The notes under the pieces: generated by a model | Seen by the model: the letters and a program-made list of their open reading frames with translations, nothing else | Database searches by the model: none | Told to the model about the DNA's origin: nothing | Source of the DNA: Pomphorhynchus laevis | Lineage: Eukaryota > Acanthocephala > Palaeacanthocephala > Echinorhynchida > Pomphorhynchidae | Reading direction: 5' to 3' | Length of the DNA: 64,000 nucleotides | Assembly (NCBI GenBank): GCA_012934845.2 | Contig: WNNJ02001530.1 | Span: forward strand, 85,351 to 149,350 | Made by a program: the position numbers and the translations under genes | Part shown: in pieces, positions 54,201 to 63,948 of the stretch | How the letters are laid out: every line of letters begins with the position of its first letter | How positions within the stretch are numbered: the stretch's first letter is position 1

Positions 54201-54748
54201 TCCACATATATAGTTATATATAATTATATCATTTATATATAGTTATATGGATATCCTATTGTCAACATTTGTTGATAATCGTTATTTATTAATTGTTTAA
54301 AAATGCTATCATTTACGTGTAGGTAATTCGACCCTGCCTTCGGAATATATATTGGGATTAAATGCCATAAAAGGCGTAAATGCGGTTAATGATCTGGAAT
54401 TGTATGTAACCATAGTCTAAAGACAAGGTAAGATACAGATATACGCATTACCAAAGCTGGAATATCGCTATCTCTCATTGAGAACTGTTTCGTCTCACTA
54501 TCTCAAAATTCCTTTAAATCTTTATTTGACAAATTAGTTAGGTTATTTGGGCTACAACTCTGAATCAATAATAATAACGGTATTCATGCATCATTTTCTA
54601 CGAACTAAGGATAAATCTAGGATTCTAAGTATTTGGCGAGGTAGCAAATTTAGTTTAAAATTGTATCGGCAAAAGTATAGTGACAGATTGTCAATTCTTA
54701 ATATACAGAGTATCCGCGCTAGACTGTTTTTTATTGAATTTGACAACA
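51270..54748 (+). mobile_element. Jockey/CR1-type LINE (lineage B), broken and interrupted
   Basis: Plus-strand parts in order. The end of ORF1 with the RLGK motif lies at 51275-51520 (FDVSDNKLLFNLSM; LFRLGKRSQADKPRFLQIVL). The endonuclease covers 51840-52380 (NWLNQNISDSLIDISGYQIL; RVGGVALYI). The linker is at 52574-53005 (LARNNVFKMSLED-like; HPKRFWFYVRRSNK). RT lies at 53340-53820 (LSFDFSRAFERVPHVLLLEA; FRVWVGDSLSS; VPHGHILGSLLFNVFI in place of the usual PQGSVLGPLLF). The C-terminus lies at 54300-54745 (YRQKYSDRLSILNIQSIRAR). Multiple stops and frameshifts occur. A 467-bp hairpin-rich insert with a 92-bp flanking duplication splits the RT C-terminal part. Confidence 0.72.
53833..54299. mobile_element. 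Hairpin-rich insert flanked by a 92-bp duplication
   Basis: 53741-53832 and 54300-54392 are copies of the same LINE segment (GGTAATTCGACCCTGCCTTC shared). The insert holds several palindromes, for example CTCCACTAACA/TGTTAGTGGAG (54054-54111), CAACAGAGAGTGT/ACACTCTCTGTTG (54128-54166) and GATGTATTTAAATACATC (53908-53925). It has no ORF. CACACTCTCTGTTG recurs at 55077-55087, at the edge of the next LINE. Confidence 0.65.
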
Positions 54749-54872
54749 ATGCGCCATTTGGTCAGAAACCATGAGAGTACCCCTTAAAATACATTCTGAG
54801 AAAAACAGACAGTCTGAGAGGGTCATTCTATGGCACTAAAAGCATTATCGCATGGCATTGCTCAAAGCTTAG
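54748..54872 (-). repeat. Scrap of the RT-element C-terminal end
   Basis: About 93% identical to 35848-35982 (GCGCCATTTGGTCAGAAACC; GTACCCCTTAAAATACATTC). It is fused to the end of LINE B. No frame is kept. Confidence 0.65.
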
Positions 54873-55033
54873 CAAACTATCACACAGATCAATCAGATCG
54901 TGGAATTGTATTTCAGACGAAACAGTGATATCCAATCTAAAGTTATATAAGTTCACAATCTAAGATTTTTATATTATGATATAAAAATCATAAATTTTCA
55001 AGTCATAAAAATTTCATATATTTTTATGAAATT

Positions 55034-56089
55034 TTAAAATTTATATCGATATCTTATTGTCAATATTTGTTTAACACACTCTCTGTTGAAACAGTGGAAT
55101 TTGATAATTGAATGATCAGAAATACCGGCATCAAGCACGGTGGTACGTGATTTGAGATGCGAGGAAGTTCGCGAAAAGAAACCATCTATGGTTCCTCCCA
55201 GAATATGTGTAGCATCAGCGTGTTGATAAACGAATCCGAGATCACCAATTATTGAAAAAAGACGTGCAGCGTTTCGCGAGGTTGGGCATTCTAGATGAAT
55301 GTTAAAATCACCGAGAAGGATTATTGGGTCAGGTGCATCAATGTTTAAGAGGAGATCGTAAAATTCGTCGAAAAAAGTGTTGCTCGGACCAATGGAACCA
55401 GGACGATGTAGTAAGATGAGGTTGTAACGATCATTAAGATTAGATGCTGAGAAATACATTAGCTCAAAAGACGTAGGTTCAATAGGAATGTCGTGGATGG
55501 CAAGCGGAACAGTGGGTAATGCGAAACATACAAGATCTCCATAGTTGATTGATGTTGAACACTCCAAACGCGGACGATGAATAACATTTAAATTTAGTAA
55601 GTGCAGACGACGGATGCACAGATCATCTGGGGAATGCCATGATTCTGTAATACACAAGAGCAAAAGGTGGTTTTCGTCAAAAATGTGCAGAGCAAGATCA
55701 ACTTTGTTATGTAAAGAGTGAATGTTTATTAGTCCAAACAATACAGACGATGTGGGAAAAGATACAGGAGAATTGACGCTTGTTTGATGTTTGATAACAC
55801 CCCTATCTAGTATTATGGCAATATATGTATTTCTAGGATGCCGATCGTTACGCCCCAGTATCCCAGGGTTTGGATCAGATACAGGTGTTGTCTCTGCACA
55901 TGCGACTGTAACCTTATCATTGTTTAAAGTGATTAAGGAGCAATTATTTGAACCAGTGGAATTTGATAATTGAATGACTCTATTGTTGTGAATGCAAAAT
56001 GATTTGTTCGGTTCTGCAATTCTCCACTCTCTAAGTTGATTCACAAGAAGGTTCTTAATCTCGCGTTCTGCAGGAGAAAGGTCAGACAT
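55034..56089 (-). CDS. LINE ORF1 C-terminus fused in frame to endonuclease, 351 aa
   Basis: Residues 1-45 (SPAEREIKNLLVNQLREWRI, later NNRVIQLSN) are the C-terminal RNA-binding region of a CR1/L1-type ORF1 protein. In-frame from about residue 115 is a complete apurinic-type endonuclease (LFGLINIHSLHNKVDLALHI; CITESWHS; LLGDFNIHLE; HILGGTIDGFF; DAGISDHSIIKFH). The frame continues upstream of the Met (LRHAALYGKVYI-type sequence) behind one TAA near 56105, so the Met is internal. The RT is missing: the copy is cut at about 55085. It is the best-preserved endonuclease in the window and a different family from copy A. Confidence 0.65.
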   Translation of the reverse strand: MSDLSPAEREIKNLLVNQLREWRIAEPNKSFCIHNNRVIQLSNSTGSNNCSLITLNNDKVTVACAETTPVSDPNPGILGRNDRHPRNTYIAIILDRGVIKHQTSVNSPVSFPTSSVLFGLINIHSLHNKVDLALHIFDENHLLLLCITESWHSPDDLCIRRLHLLNLNVIHRPRLECSTSINYGDLVCFALPTVPLAIHDIPIEPTSFELMYFSASNLNDRYNLILLHRPGSIGPSNTFFDEFYDLLLNIDAPDPIILLGDFNIHLECPTSRNAARLFSIIGDLGFVYQHADATHILGGTIDGFFSRTSSHLKSRTTVLDAGISDHSIIKFHCFNRECVKQILTIRYRYKF

Positions 56090-56250
56090 TATGTAGACTT
56101 TTCCTTATAAAGCAGCATGTCGTAATTTCGGGGCTAAAGAAAGGATGTATTCACTAAATGACGGACTAGAAGTAAGTGACAGTCAAGGTGGGATATCAGA
56201 GCGCTTAGCAGGAAATCGACGAATTTTGAAATTGTCGAAAATTCGGTTTG
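55080..56250 (-). mobile_element. LINE fragment, 3'-truncated (lineage E)
   Basis: Contains the ORF above plus about 150 bases of ORF1 upstream (SLTSSPSFSEYILSLAPKLR; FKIRRFPAKRSDIPP). As in copy A2, the 3' half (RT) is absent, which is the opposite of normal LINE truncation. The left edge carries a CACACTCTCTGTTG motif shared with the hairpin-rich insert at 53833. Confidence 0.65.
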
Positions 56251-58680
56251 CACAACCTATCTTATTATACATAATATATAAAAATATTATTATATAATAA
56301 TATTATATAATATATTACGTATATTATTAGATACTATTTATTATATAATTATACAATTATATAATTATACAATAATATAATTATATAATTAAAATATATA
56401 ATATTATAACATAATTATATAATATATGCAATAATATTCAATAATTATCTAAATAATAATATACAATTTAATGGATGTATATTAAATGTATATTTGACAT
56501 ATTAATAGATATGTAAAATTCGATGGTTTGAATATTTAAAAAATACTAATTTTATTAGTAATTACTAATAAAATTACTAATAATCAAATTACTAATTTTT
56601 CTCCAAATCCCACCATGGATACTTAATAATTAATAATTAATAATTAAATTTTATTATCATAATATTTTATCATATAATATTCTGAAATTAAATATTTAAA
56701 AATTAAATATTTAAAATTATCTAAAAATTAAAATATTTTAAGCATACATTTAATATCAAAATATAAGTGTTTTATATTTAGTGTGAATCACGTTTGGAAG
56801 AACTGATCGGAATAATTGAAATTAAATTAATCACTAATTAATTTAATCAATCAGTTTTCTTAATTAAATTTCAATTATTTAATTACATTTGTGTGATATT
56901 GGTTTTATCCCTATAAATAATTATTGAAATTATTGATCATTTAATAGTTGATTAAAACGATTTTTTAATAATAGTACTAATCAGCTATAATTTGATACAC
57001 GCAGTCACCTGTACATGCCACCTTATAATGCGGTCACCTGTAATAATACTGTGTCATCTTGGGGTATCCATCTTTAGAACATAATATCAGAATGTTCGAA
57101 TATAATTCAAAAACGCGACATTCTGAGAGTTCAAGGAAGTTCATTCTCGAAGATCCACTACCGGCCAAGTATAAGAGACCCCAACAAGATTAGTTAAAAA
57201 GAAACGAAGATTATTCATTGACGATTGTAAACATCCGCGATCACTAGCTGCTTAACATTATTAATATTTCCAGTTAAATGTCAATTTAAAACCAGTAATA
57301 TTATGGTATGCAAAAAAATTATACGCAAAGAAAAGTGGAATGTGATCTAGTTAAAGTTAGTTTTGAAAAATGAGTCGATCATACAATTTAGCCTTTTGAT
57401 ACAACAATTTTAATTGTAAGTTTTATTCAAATTATTGGAGATCAAACATTTCTTTAATTGACGCAATTGTCTTTGGGAATTTAATTCTTACTCGTTTAGT
57501 AGAAAAACTATAAAATTTCATTTTACAAGTTGCAATAGTAGTAATCCATTAGTTTAAATTTTGTTTCATTCGATTTAACCTACTTTCTCTTAAATTAGGC
57601 ATTTTTAACAATACTTTGTGTCAAATGTAATATATTTACTGCAGTAAAGCAATTTTTGTACGAATAACAGACATGGCGAATCAACTAAATCAGCACGAAA
57701 TGTCAAGTAAGTATAACTTATTGCTCATCTAATAATATTCATTGATGAATAAATTACCTTTAATCGAAAAGTTTAATTAAACGATTTTACAACATACATA
57801 GTTATTTATGTTTAAATGAAAAGCTAAGAAAATTAGCGTAGCATCTCTAGATTACGTATTTGTTATTAATTTAAATTCACATAATTAATTTTTGAATTAA
57901 TATTTATAATTTTATAATATTATATTAATATTAGTATTTATTAATATTAATATTTTTTTAATATTTATATTATAATATTAATATTTATAATCAATATTTA
58001 ATAACATATATGAATTATTATTGCGCTGCGCATTGTTAAACACAATATTTTCAATTATTATATAGATGTTTTTTTTTAATAAATGAAGCAGTGATTCACA
58101 ATTATATTTAACGGAAACTTGACACGTTTTTGTTCCGAAATTTTTAAATTGTTTGTCAACGATAAATGATTTTACCTGAAAAATGATTTTAAATTATTAA
58201 ATAATCATTATATAATTTTGATAAATTATATTTATTAATAGTAATTATCAAATATAATTTATTATGATATTTATATATAATAATTTTTCTTTGTAATTTA
58301 AAAATGCCATATTTTTTTGTTATCAGTTAATAGATAAGATTATTAGGTTTTAATAATTTAAAAATATATTTAGAATTATAAATTTATTTTATAAATAATA
58401 TCATTTAAATTTATTAAAATTAGTCCAATTTAATATTGGACTAATTATCAAATGATCTAAAGAGAGATCAGTATTTAAAATATGTGAATAGTTTATTTAA
58501 AATTATTAATTGTAAAACTAATATAATATATAATTTAAAAAGTGAATTAAATAATTTAAAAGGTGTAATTAAGTATTTTATGAATATATATATAATAATT
58601 GGAAATATACAGTTATGATATAAATAGAAATAACATGAAGGAAATAATGCAATATGTCGGAGTAGGCAGTTTTTTAAGAT
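56251..58680. other. 2.4 kb of very AT-rich DNA, no gene seen
   Basis: Dominated by AT runs (56280-56420, 57900-58020) with small palindromes such as ATTAGTCCAAT/ATTGGACTAAT (58421-58447). A less AT-rich part at 57000-57260 contains CAGTCACCTGTA/CGGTCACCTGTAAT as a short repeat. No ORF above chance, no known repeat end. Confidence 0.5.
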
Positions 58681-58732
58681 GTCGATCTTGAAGAGTTGTA
58701 GAAGTTGTTGGTGTCGATAAGGATATCAGATA

Positions 58733-58794
58733 TGCCAGAGTTGTGACGTTGCCAAAATTGTCAAAGTTGCCATAATTGCCAGGGTTGTCGTAAT
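58733..58794 (+). repeat. 62-bp block repeated inverted at 60331-60391
   Basis: CCAGAGTTGTGACGTTGCC... through ...GGGTTGTCGTAAT occurs here. Its exact reverse complement fills the gap between the two large tandem units at 59612 and 60392. It lies in a GTTG/GTCG-rich stretch (58690-58860). Confidence 0.8.
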
Positions 58795-59261
58795 TGTCAC
58801 GACAATTATAAGCTGTCGTGACAATTATGAGTTGGAGTTGTAGGAAATGTCGATATTAGTGCTTGCTTGTTGATTACAAGGCCACAGTACACTCCACTTT
58901 AACCTAAAGTAACATTTAAGTTAGTGTAGCCGAGAGATGTATCAAGCTTGGTACATTTTAAAAGTCATTATTGTTTAAAAGCTAGGACAATTTATAATCA
59001 AACCTACGATGTACCCGATTAGAATCAATATGGTTATTTTTTTCACCGAATAATACACGGTTTTATACCATATATTCCGGGGGAGACGAACTTTCGAAAG
59101 CTGTACTACAAAGCTGTAAAGGCGACTACAAAGTTCGAGATGACTCTGAATAAACTTGATTTTTTAATCAATATCGCTGTAAATTTATTCACTTATCGCC
59201 GACAAAGATCAAGACGCGATGGAGCTTTTATCATCATATGGTTATCTCATCATCTTCTTAT

Positions 59262-59550
59262 TACAGTCAGCAACTACCTCTGCCGGGTAGATAAGGATGA
59301 TCTACACATTTAATGTTCTGGTTCGAAAGCCTCATACGTTTAAACAACGTGCCGGTAATGCTTTCTTTTACTGTCACACATGCAACCGAAACGATCAGTG
59401 GGTACTTCATTCTACCAATGAGTGTTGCGGAGTACTCCATCATTTCTATACTGAAGTGGTCGTCTAGAAGCGACATTAAACCTATAGTTCGTTGATCGAA
59501 GCCAGTTTCAATCGGCAACTACATTAAATGCATTACAAATTCCATTCGGA
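59262..59550 (-). repeat. Satellite-like repeat, diverged unit
   Basis: Aligns with 59612-59930 with many differences (shared TGTTTAAACAA/CGTTTAAACAAC, CATGCAACCGAAACG, TTGATCGAAGCCAGTTTCAA). The minus strand is open for 83 codons (MSLLDDHFSIEMMEYSATLI...). The other units do not keep that frame cleanly, so coding is doubtful. Confidence 0.65.
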
Positions 59551-59611
59551 ATCCTAGCCTTTTTTCATTCCGCGCAGCCCACTTAACTTCTATATATCGA
59601 ATCCAGTTTTG

Positions 59612-60327
59612 GGTAAAACGAGTAAAGCGAACAGTCACCAACAACCTCTGCTAAGTTGATAATGATGGTACGCACAGGAAAGGTTCTTTTTCGAGAGCGA
59701 TAGCTGCAGATGTTTAAACAAGGTGCCGGTAATGCCTGCTTTACTGTCGCACATGCAACCGAAACGTTTAGTTGATACTTCATTCTACTGATGAGTGTTG
59801 CCGATTAATCCATTATTTTGATGCTAAAGTGGTCATCTAGAAGTGACATGGAGCATGCAGTTCGTTGATCGAAGCCAGTTTCAATCGGCAACTACATTGA
59901 ATACTCTACGAATTCTATTTGCAATAATATAATTAACTTGGATATTGCTTTTTAGCAATAAAGCAAGCAGAAGTATTTATTAGCTCTTGACAAGCTCCGC
60001 CAAGCACACTATCTAACCACGTGAATTTAATTTTATTTTTATTTTGGGGTCATAAAAATTATCCTCAATTCATTTGTCTGCGAAAGATTTATTATGCTGA
60101 CGTTGCAATAAGAGAGGACATTGTGCTCGTTTATGTCTATGTATGTCGATCAGTTCAAACATCTACTGATATTTTTCGTCATTGATTACAGGTATTTAGC
60201 AAATAATAAATCAAGAATTAATACTCAAAAATTCAATTCGGATCAGTGGCGTAATCCTACTTATTTTGGACCTTCTACAATTTCAATTCAAATAAATGAT
60301 GCTTTCGAAATGCTCTGATCGATACAT
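59612..60327 (+). repeat. 716-bp tandem unit, copy 1
   Basis: Copy 2 (60392-61107) differs at only four positions by eye, an offset of 780 bases. The spacer 60328-60391 is an inverted copy of 58733-58794. The unit contains a plus-strand ORF at 60121-60318 whose second half follows GATTACAG (an exon-like YLANNKSRINTQKFNSDQWR...). It may be an exon of an unknown gene or chance. Confidence 0.85.
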
Positions 60328-60391
60328 CAGAGCATTACGACAACCCTGGCAATTATGGCAACTTTGACAATTTTGGCAACGTCACAACTCT

Positions 60392-61107
60392 GGTAAAACG
60401 AGTAAAGCGAACAGTCACCAACAACCTCTGCTAAGTTGATAATGATGGTACGCACAGGAAAGGTTCTTTTTCGAGAGCGATAGCTGCAGATGTTTAAACA
60501 AGGTGCCGGTAATGCCTGCTTTACTGTCGCACATGCAACCGAAACGTTTAGTTGATACTTCATTCTACTGATGAGTGTTGCCGATTAATCCATTATTTTG
60601 ATGCTAAAGTGGTCATCTAGAAGTTACATGGAGCATGCAGTTCGTTGATCGAAGCCAGTTTCAATCGGCAACTACATTGAATACTCTACGAATTCTATTT
60701 GCAATAATATAATTAACTTGGATATTGCTTTTTAGCAATAAAGCAAGCAGAAGTATTTATTAGCTCTTGACAAGCTCCGCCTAGCACACTATCTAACCAC
60801 GTGAATTTAATTTTATTTTTATTTTGGGGTCATAAAAATTATCCTCAATTCATTTGTCTGCGAAAGATTTATTATGCTGACGTTGCAATAAGAGAGGACA
60901 TTGTGCTCGTTTATGTCTATGTATGTCGATCAGTTCAAACATCTACTGATATTTTTCGTCATTGATTACAGGTATTTAGCAAATAATAAATCAAGAATTA
61001 ATACTCAAAAATTCAATTCGGATCAGTGGCGTAATCCTACTTATTTTGGACCTTCTACAATTTCAATTCAAATAAACGATGCTTTCGAAATGCTTTGATC
61101 GATACAT
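60392..61107 (+). repeat. 716-bp tandem unit, copy 2
   Basis: About 99.4% identical to copy 1 by eye. It includes the same 65-codon ORF (60901-61098). After 61107 the sequence diverges from what follows copy 1. Confidence 0.85.
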
Positions 61108-61399
61108 GCGGTTCTGGTATTATCACAGAGAGGGATTTAGTTGCATGCTTGTGTTTAAAAATTATGCGATCGTATGTGAGTCTTGCTAGTCAGCAGAAAA
61201 CTAACAGTCCAGTTTGAAAATGGTTGTTAATCTTAGATTTTAATTTCAAAACTACAAATATCCTGTCAGTGTATACCAATCTTTGTTGCGATGTAATTAT
61301 TAACGTTGATTTTTATAAAATTTAGAGCGATAGATTTCTGTTTGAAATCGGAAAATTACACATATCGAATTTGTGCTATAGCTATTGCATATATCTCTA

Positions 61400-61860
61400 A
61401 AACAATGCTTTATAAAGGAGTTTATCTTGAATACCGGCCGCTTGCTGTTAAGTCCAGAAGATTTTCAGAACAGGACAGTGACTTTATAAAAGCGGAAATG
61501 AAATTAAACAATTATTGACAAAACAAATCATTCACCGTTGCTTACGTTACTTTTAATAACTCAAGTTTTTCATAGAAATCGCCTAATAATTAATTACTCT
61601 CGAACAATGAACAGATCCTCATTCTTGGATTCTTATCCAATGCCGAATATCGAAGACAGTCTTTCTCAGAAAGTAAAGTAAAAATTATTTTCTAATCTCG
61701 ATCTTAGAAGCGCCTATCATCAAATACAGAATCGGCCGTCTGTTTATCGCTTTTGAAGCATATGATCAACTAGTTCAGTTTAAACTCATTCAATTCAGAA
61801 GTTCAAATGTCATTGTTGCTTTTCAGATTAATGGGCAAAATCATTTCTAATGAAATCATA
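61400..61860 (+). mobile_element. Ty3/gypsy RT fossil fragment
   Basis: The plus strand shows RPLAVKSRRFSEQDSDFIKA, then RT stretches NYSRTMNRSSFLDSYPMPNI and FSNLDLRSAYHQI. Only the N-terminal part of RT and its lead-in remain. It is broken, with several interruptions. No LTR was found, so its age is unknown. It lies between satellite-like units and a Penelope fragment. Confidence 0.7.
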
Positions 61861-61865
61861 ACATC

Positions 61866-62830
61866 TTACTGAGTCTACGTATTTTATACAATCAAAAATA
61901 ACGATAAATAATTATAAATAATAAATTATATGATATTAGATTTTATATAATTTATATTTACATAAAGTTAAAATTTTAAATAAAAATCGCCAATAAAATG
62001 TATTTTTTAAATTGACTTAAAATACGATTTTTTCAAGTAAGATATATAGGTCATCAAGAATAACTGCTATGTTATCAGGTTTCGGCCCATATTCCTCGAC
62101 TTAACATAGCAGTTGGGTGACAGCAGTTTTAGAACAGTGACTTGTAATAATTGTTTCTAAATTTAATTCACTAAATTCATGTTGCGTTTTTATTTAAATC
62201 ATTGTAATTAACTTTTTTAATCAGTATATCATAATAAAGCTTTTTGCATATAAATAATAAAAGTTAACATTAAAAGTTAACATATAACATTAAAAGTTTT
62301 AATGTTAAATTTTTTCTAATGTTAATTTTCCAAAATTTTCAAATATAATAAAATGTATTTAGCTTAAATATGTTTAATAATTTAGCTTAAATGATGCATT
62401 TGATCTTTAATGTATTTATCTTTCGCTATTAATCATCTTACCAAAGTAAGAATTTAAGGTCATTATATAACGAATTGTAAATTTTATTTGTACAATAAAA
62501 TATTATTTATTTGATTATTTATTATTTATTTATATCTGATTTAACCTTTATACCCTTTAAATCCATTATAGAACAGTAACTTGTAATAAGTGAACAGTGA
62601 CTTGTTGTTATTATATAGTTATCCTTTAATTTAGTAAGTTCTGCTTATATATCTTTATTAATTTGATCTTTCCTTTTATAATTGTTTGTTATTTCCATTT
62701 TATTTTTAATTTTATAAGAAAATTACGTTCGCAAATAATCATCGTTATGGCCATCTGATCTTTCCTTTTATAATTGTTTGTTATTTTCATTTCCTTTTTA
62801 ATTTTATAAATATATAATCAAATATATATC
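61866..62830 (-). mobile_element. Penelope-like fragment, minus strand
   Basis: The 3' terminus lies at about 61866-62115, with the structured repeat (copy e). The pre-RT region lies at 62410-62500 (complement of AATTTACAATTCGTTATATA as at 39275) and 62590-62830 (complement of the ACAAACAATTATAAAAG block as at 39630, present twice). The RT is missing, so this copy is internally deleted. Confidence 0.65.
62045..62115 (-). ncRNA. Hammerhead-like structured repeat at a Penelope 3' end (copy e)
   Basis: The best stem in the set: AACTGCTATGTTA pairs perfectly with TAACATAGCAGTT (13 bp) around a loop with TCGAGGAATATGGGCCGAAA. Downstream, TTGATGACCTATAT can pair with ATATGGG. Relative to copy a, both strands of this second helix have changed together. 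Confidence 0.45.
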
Positions 62831-62837
62831 AAATATA

Positions 62838-62838
62838 T

Positions 62839-62900
<62 letters not shown>
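62838..62900. repeat. (AT)n microsatellite
   Basis: About 60 bases of alternating AT. It directly precedes the left copy of a 149-bp duplication. Confidence 0.95.
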
Positions 62901-62903
<3 letters not shown>

Positions 62904-63440
62904 AGTGCGAAAAATCGCTTGTAACTGTGGTCCAGGAGCCATAATTGGCTACGATTGATTGTAAATCCATGTGTTCTGCTAAATAACTGGACTTTGATCA
63001 TCAGCTCCATCAGTCTAATGTATCACTCCGAGACGCTCCTAACCACCCAGCAGTCATCGTCAGTCGGATGAAGTGGTTAGGGTGCGTTTCGACTGCTTTT
63101 GTGATAACTGTAAAGACACCAGCAATTCCTCACGATGCTAGACGAAACTCAGGTGCATAAAGCGTTTTTACTGGCTTGTTGCGTGTTTGGACCTTCTAGT
63201 AATTCTTTATGTTGCACAAATGCGTATCCGTTGGTTACGAGGGCACTGAATCTCTCACAGGATTCCGAAAGGAATACGTTTTTTATATATTGATAGTGCG
63301 AAAATTCGCTTGTAACTGTGGTCCAGGAGCCATAATTGGCTACGATTGATTGTAAATCCATGTGTTCTGCTAAATAACTGGACTTTGATCATCAGCTCCA
63401 TCAGTCTAATGTATCACTCCGAGACGCCCCTAACCACCCA
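62901..63440. repeat. 149-bp direct duplication (62901-63049 and 63292-63440) around a 242-bp block
   Basis: The two copies (GATAGTGCGAAAAATCGCTT and following) differ at two or three positions. The enclosed block (63050-63291) has a short minus-strand ORF overlap but no known motif. TGAAGTGGTTAGGGTGCG near 63070 resembles the neighbouring satellite units. Confidence 0.8.
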
Positions 63441-63454
63441 TTGCTTGATAGACT

Positions 63455-63620
63455 GGACTTCGATTCACGACTTTCAGTCACCATGTCACTTCTAGACAAC
63501 CACTTCAGCATCGAAATGATGAGTACCCGGCAACACTCATCAGTAGAATGAGGTACACACCGGTCGTTTCGGTTGCCTGTGTGACATTGTGAATAAAGGC
63601 GTTTCCGACACTTTGCTTAA
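63455..63620 (+). repeat. Satellite-like unit, inverted relative to 59262-61107
   Basis: Plus-strand CATGTCACTTCTAGACAACC and GGTCGTTTCGGTTGC match the complement of 59360-59480. It is diverged. The family therefore occurs in both orientations within 4 kb. Confidence 0.6.
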
Positions 63621-63639
63621 TTGTCTGAGGCTTACGCTC

Positions 63640-63676
63640 TCAACCAGATCGAATTGTTGTGATTCGATCTGGTTGA
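63640..63676. repeat. 15-bp-arm hairpin
   Basis: TCAACCAGATCGAAT and ATTCGATCTGGTTGA face each other across 7 bases at the edge of the satellite-like block. It could be the tip of an inverted-repeat element. Confidence 0.7.
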
Positions 63677-63895
63677 TTCAATCATGGGTGATCCTGGAAT
63701 ACAGTTTAGCATACAACCAGAACTATATATATTTCTTATTTGTTAGTATTCGTTAATGTTTATTTAATATTTTGTTTAATATTTAATTTAAAATTATTCT
63801 ACATTATTTTACAAAATTATTCTATATATAATTAATATATATAATTAAAATATATATATTAATTAAAATTATTCTACATTATTTTACAAAATTAA

Positions 63896-63901
<6 letters not shown>

Positions 63902-63945
<44 letters not shown>
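63902..63945. repeat. (AT)n microsatellite
   Basis: About 44 bases of alternating AT in AT-rich DNA at the end of the window. The surrounding 63700-64000 holds no gene. Confidence 0.95.

Positions 63946-63948
<3 letters not shown>

Noticed and set aside
59313-59495. 60-codon plus-strand ORF in the satellite-like unit
   Set aside because: It is antisense to the longer minus-strand frame and is not kept in the other units.
62804-63010. 68-codon minus-strand ORF
   Set aside because: Most of it translates an (AT)n microsatellite into Ile-Tyr repeats.
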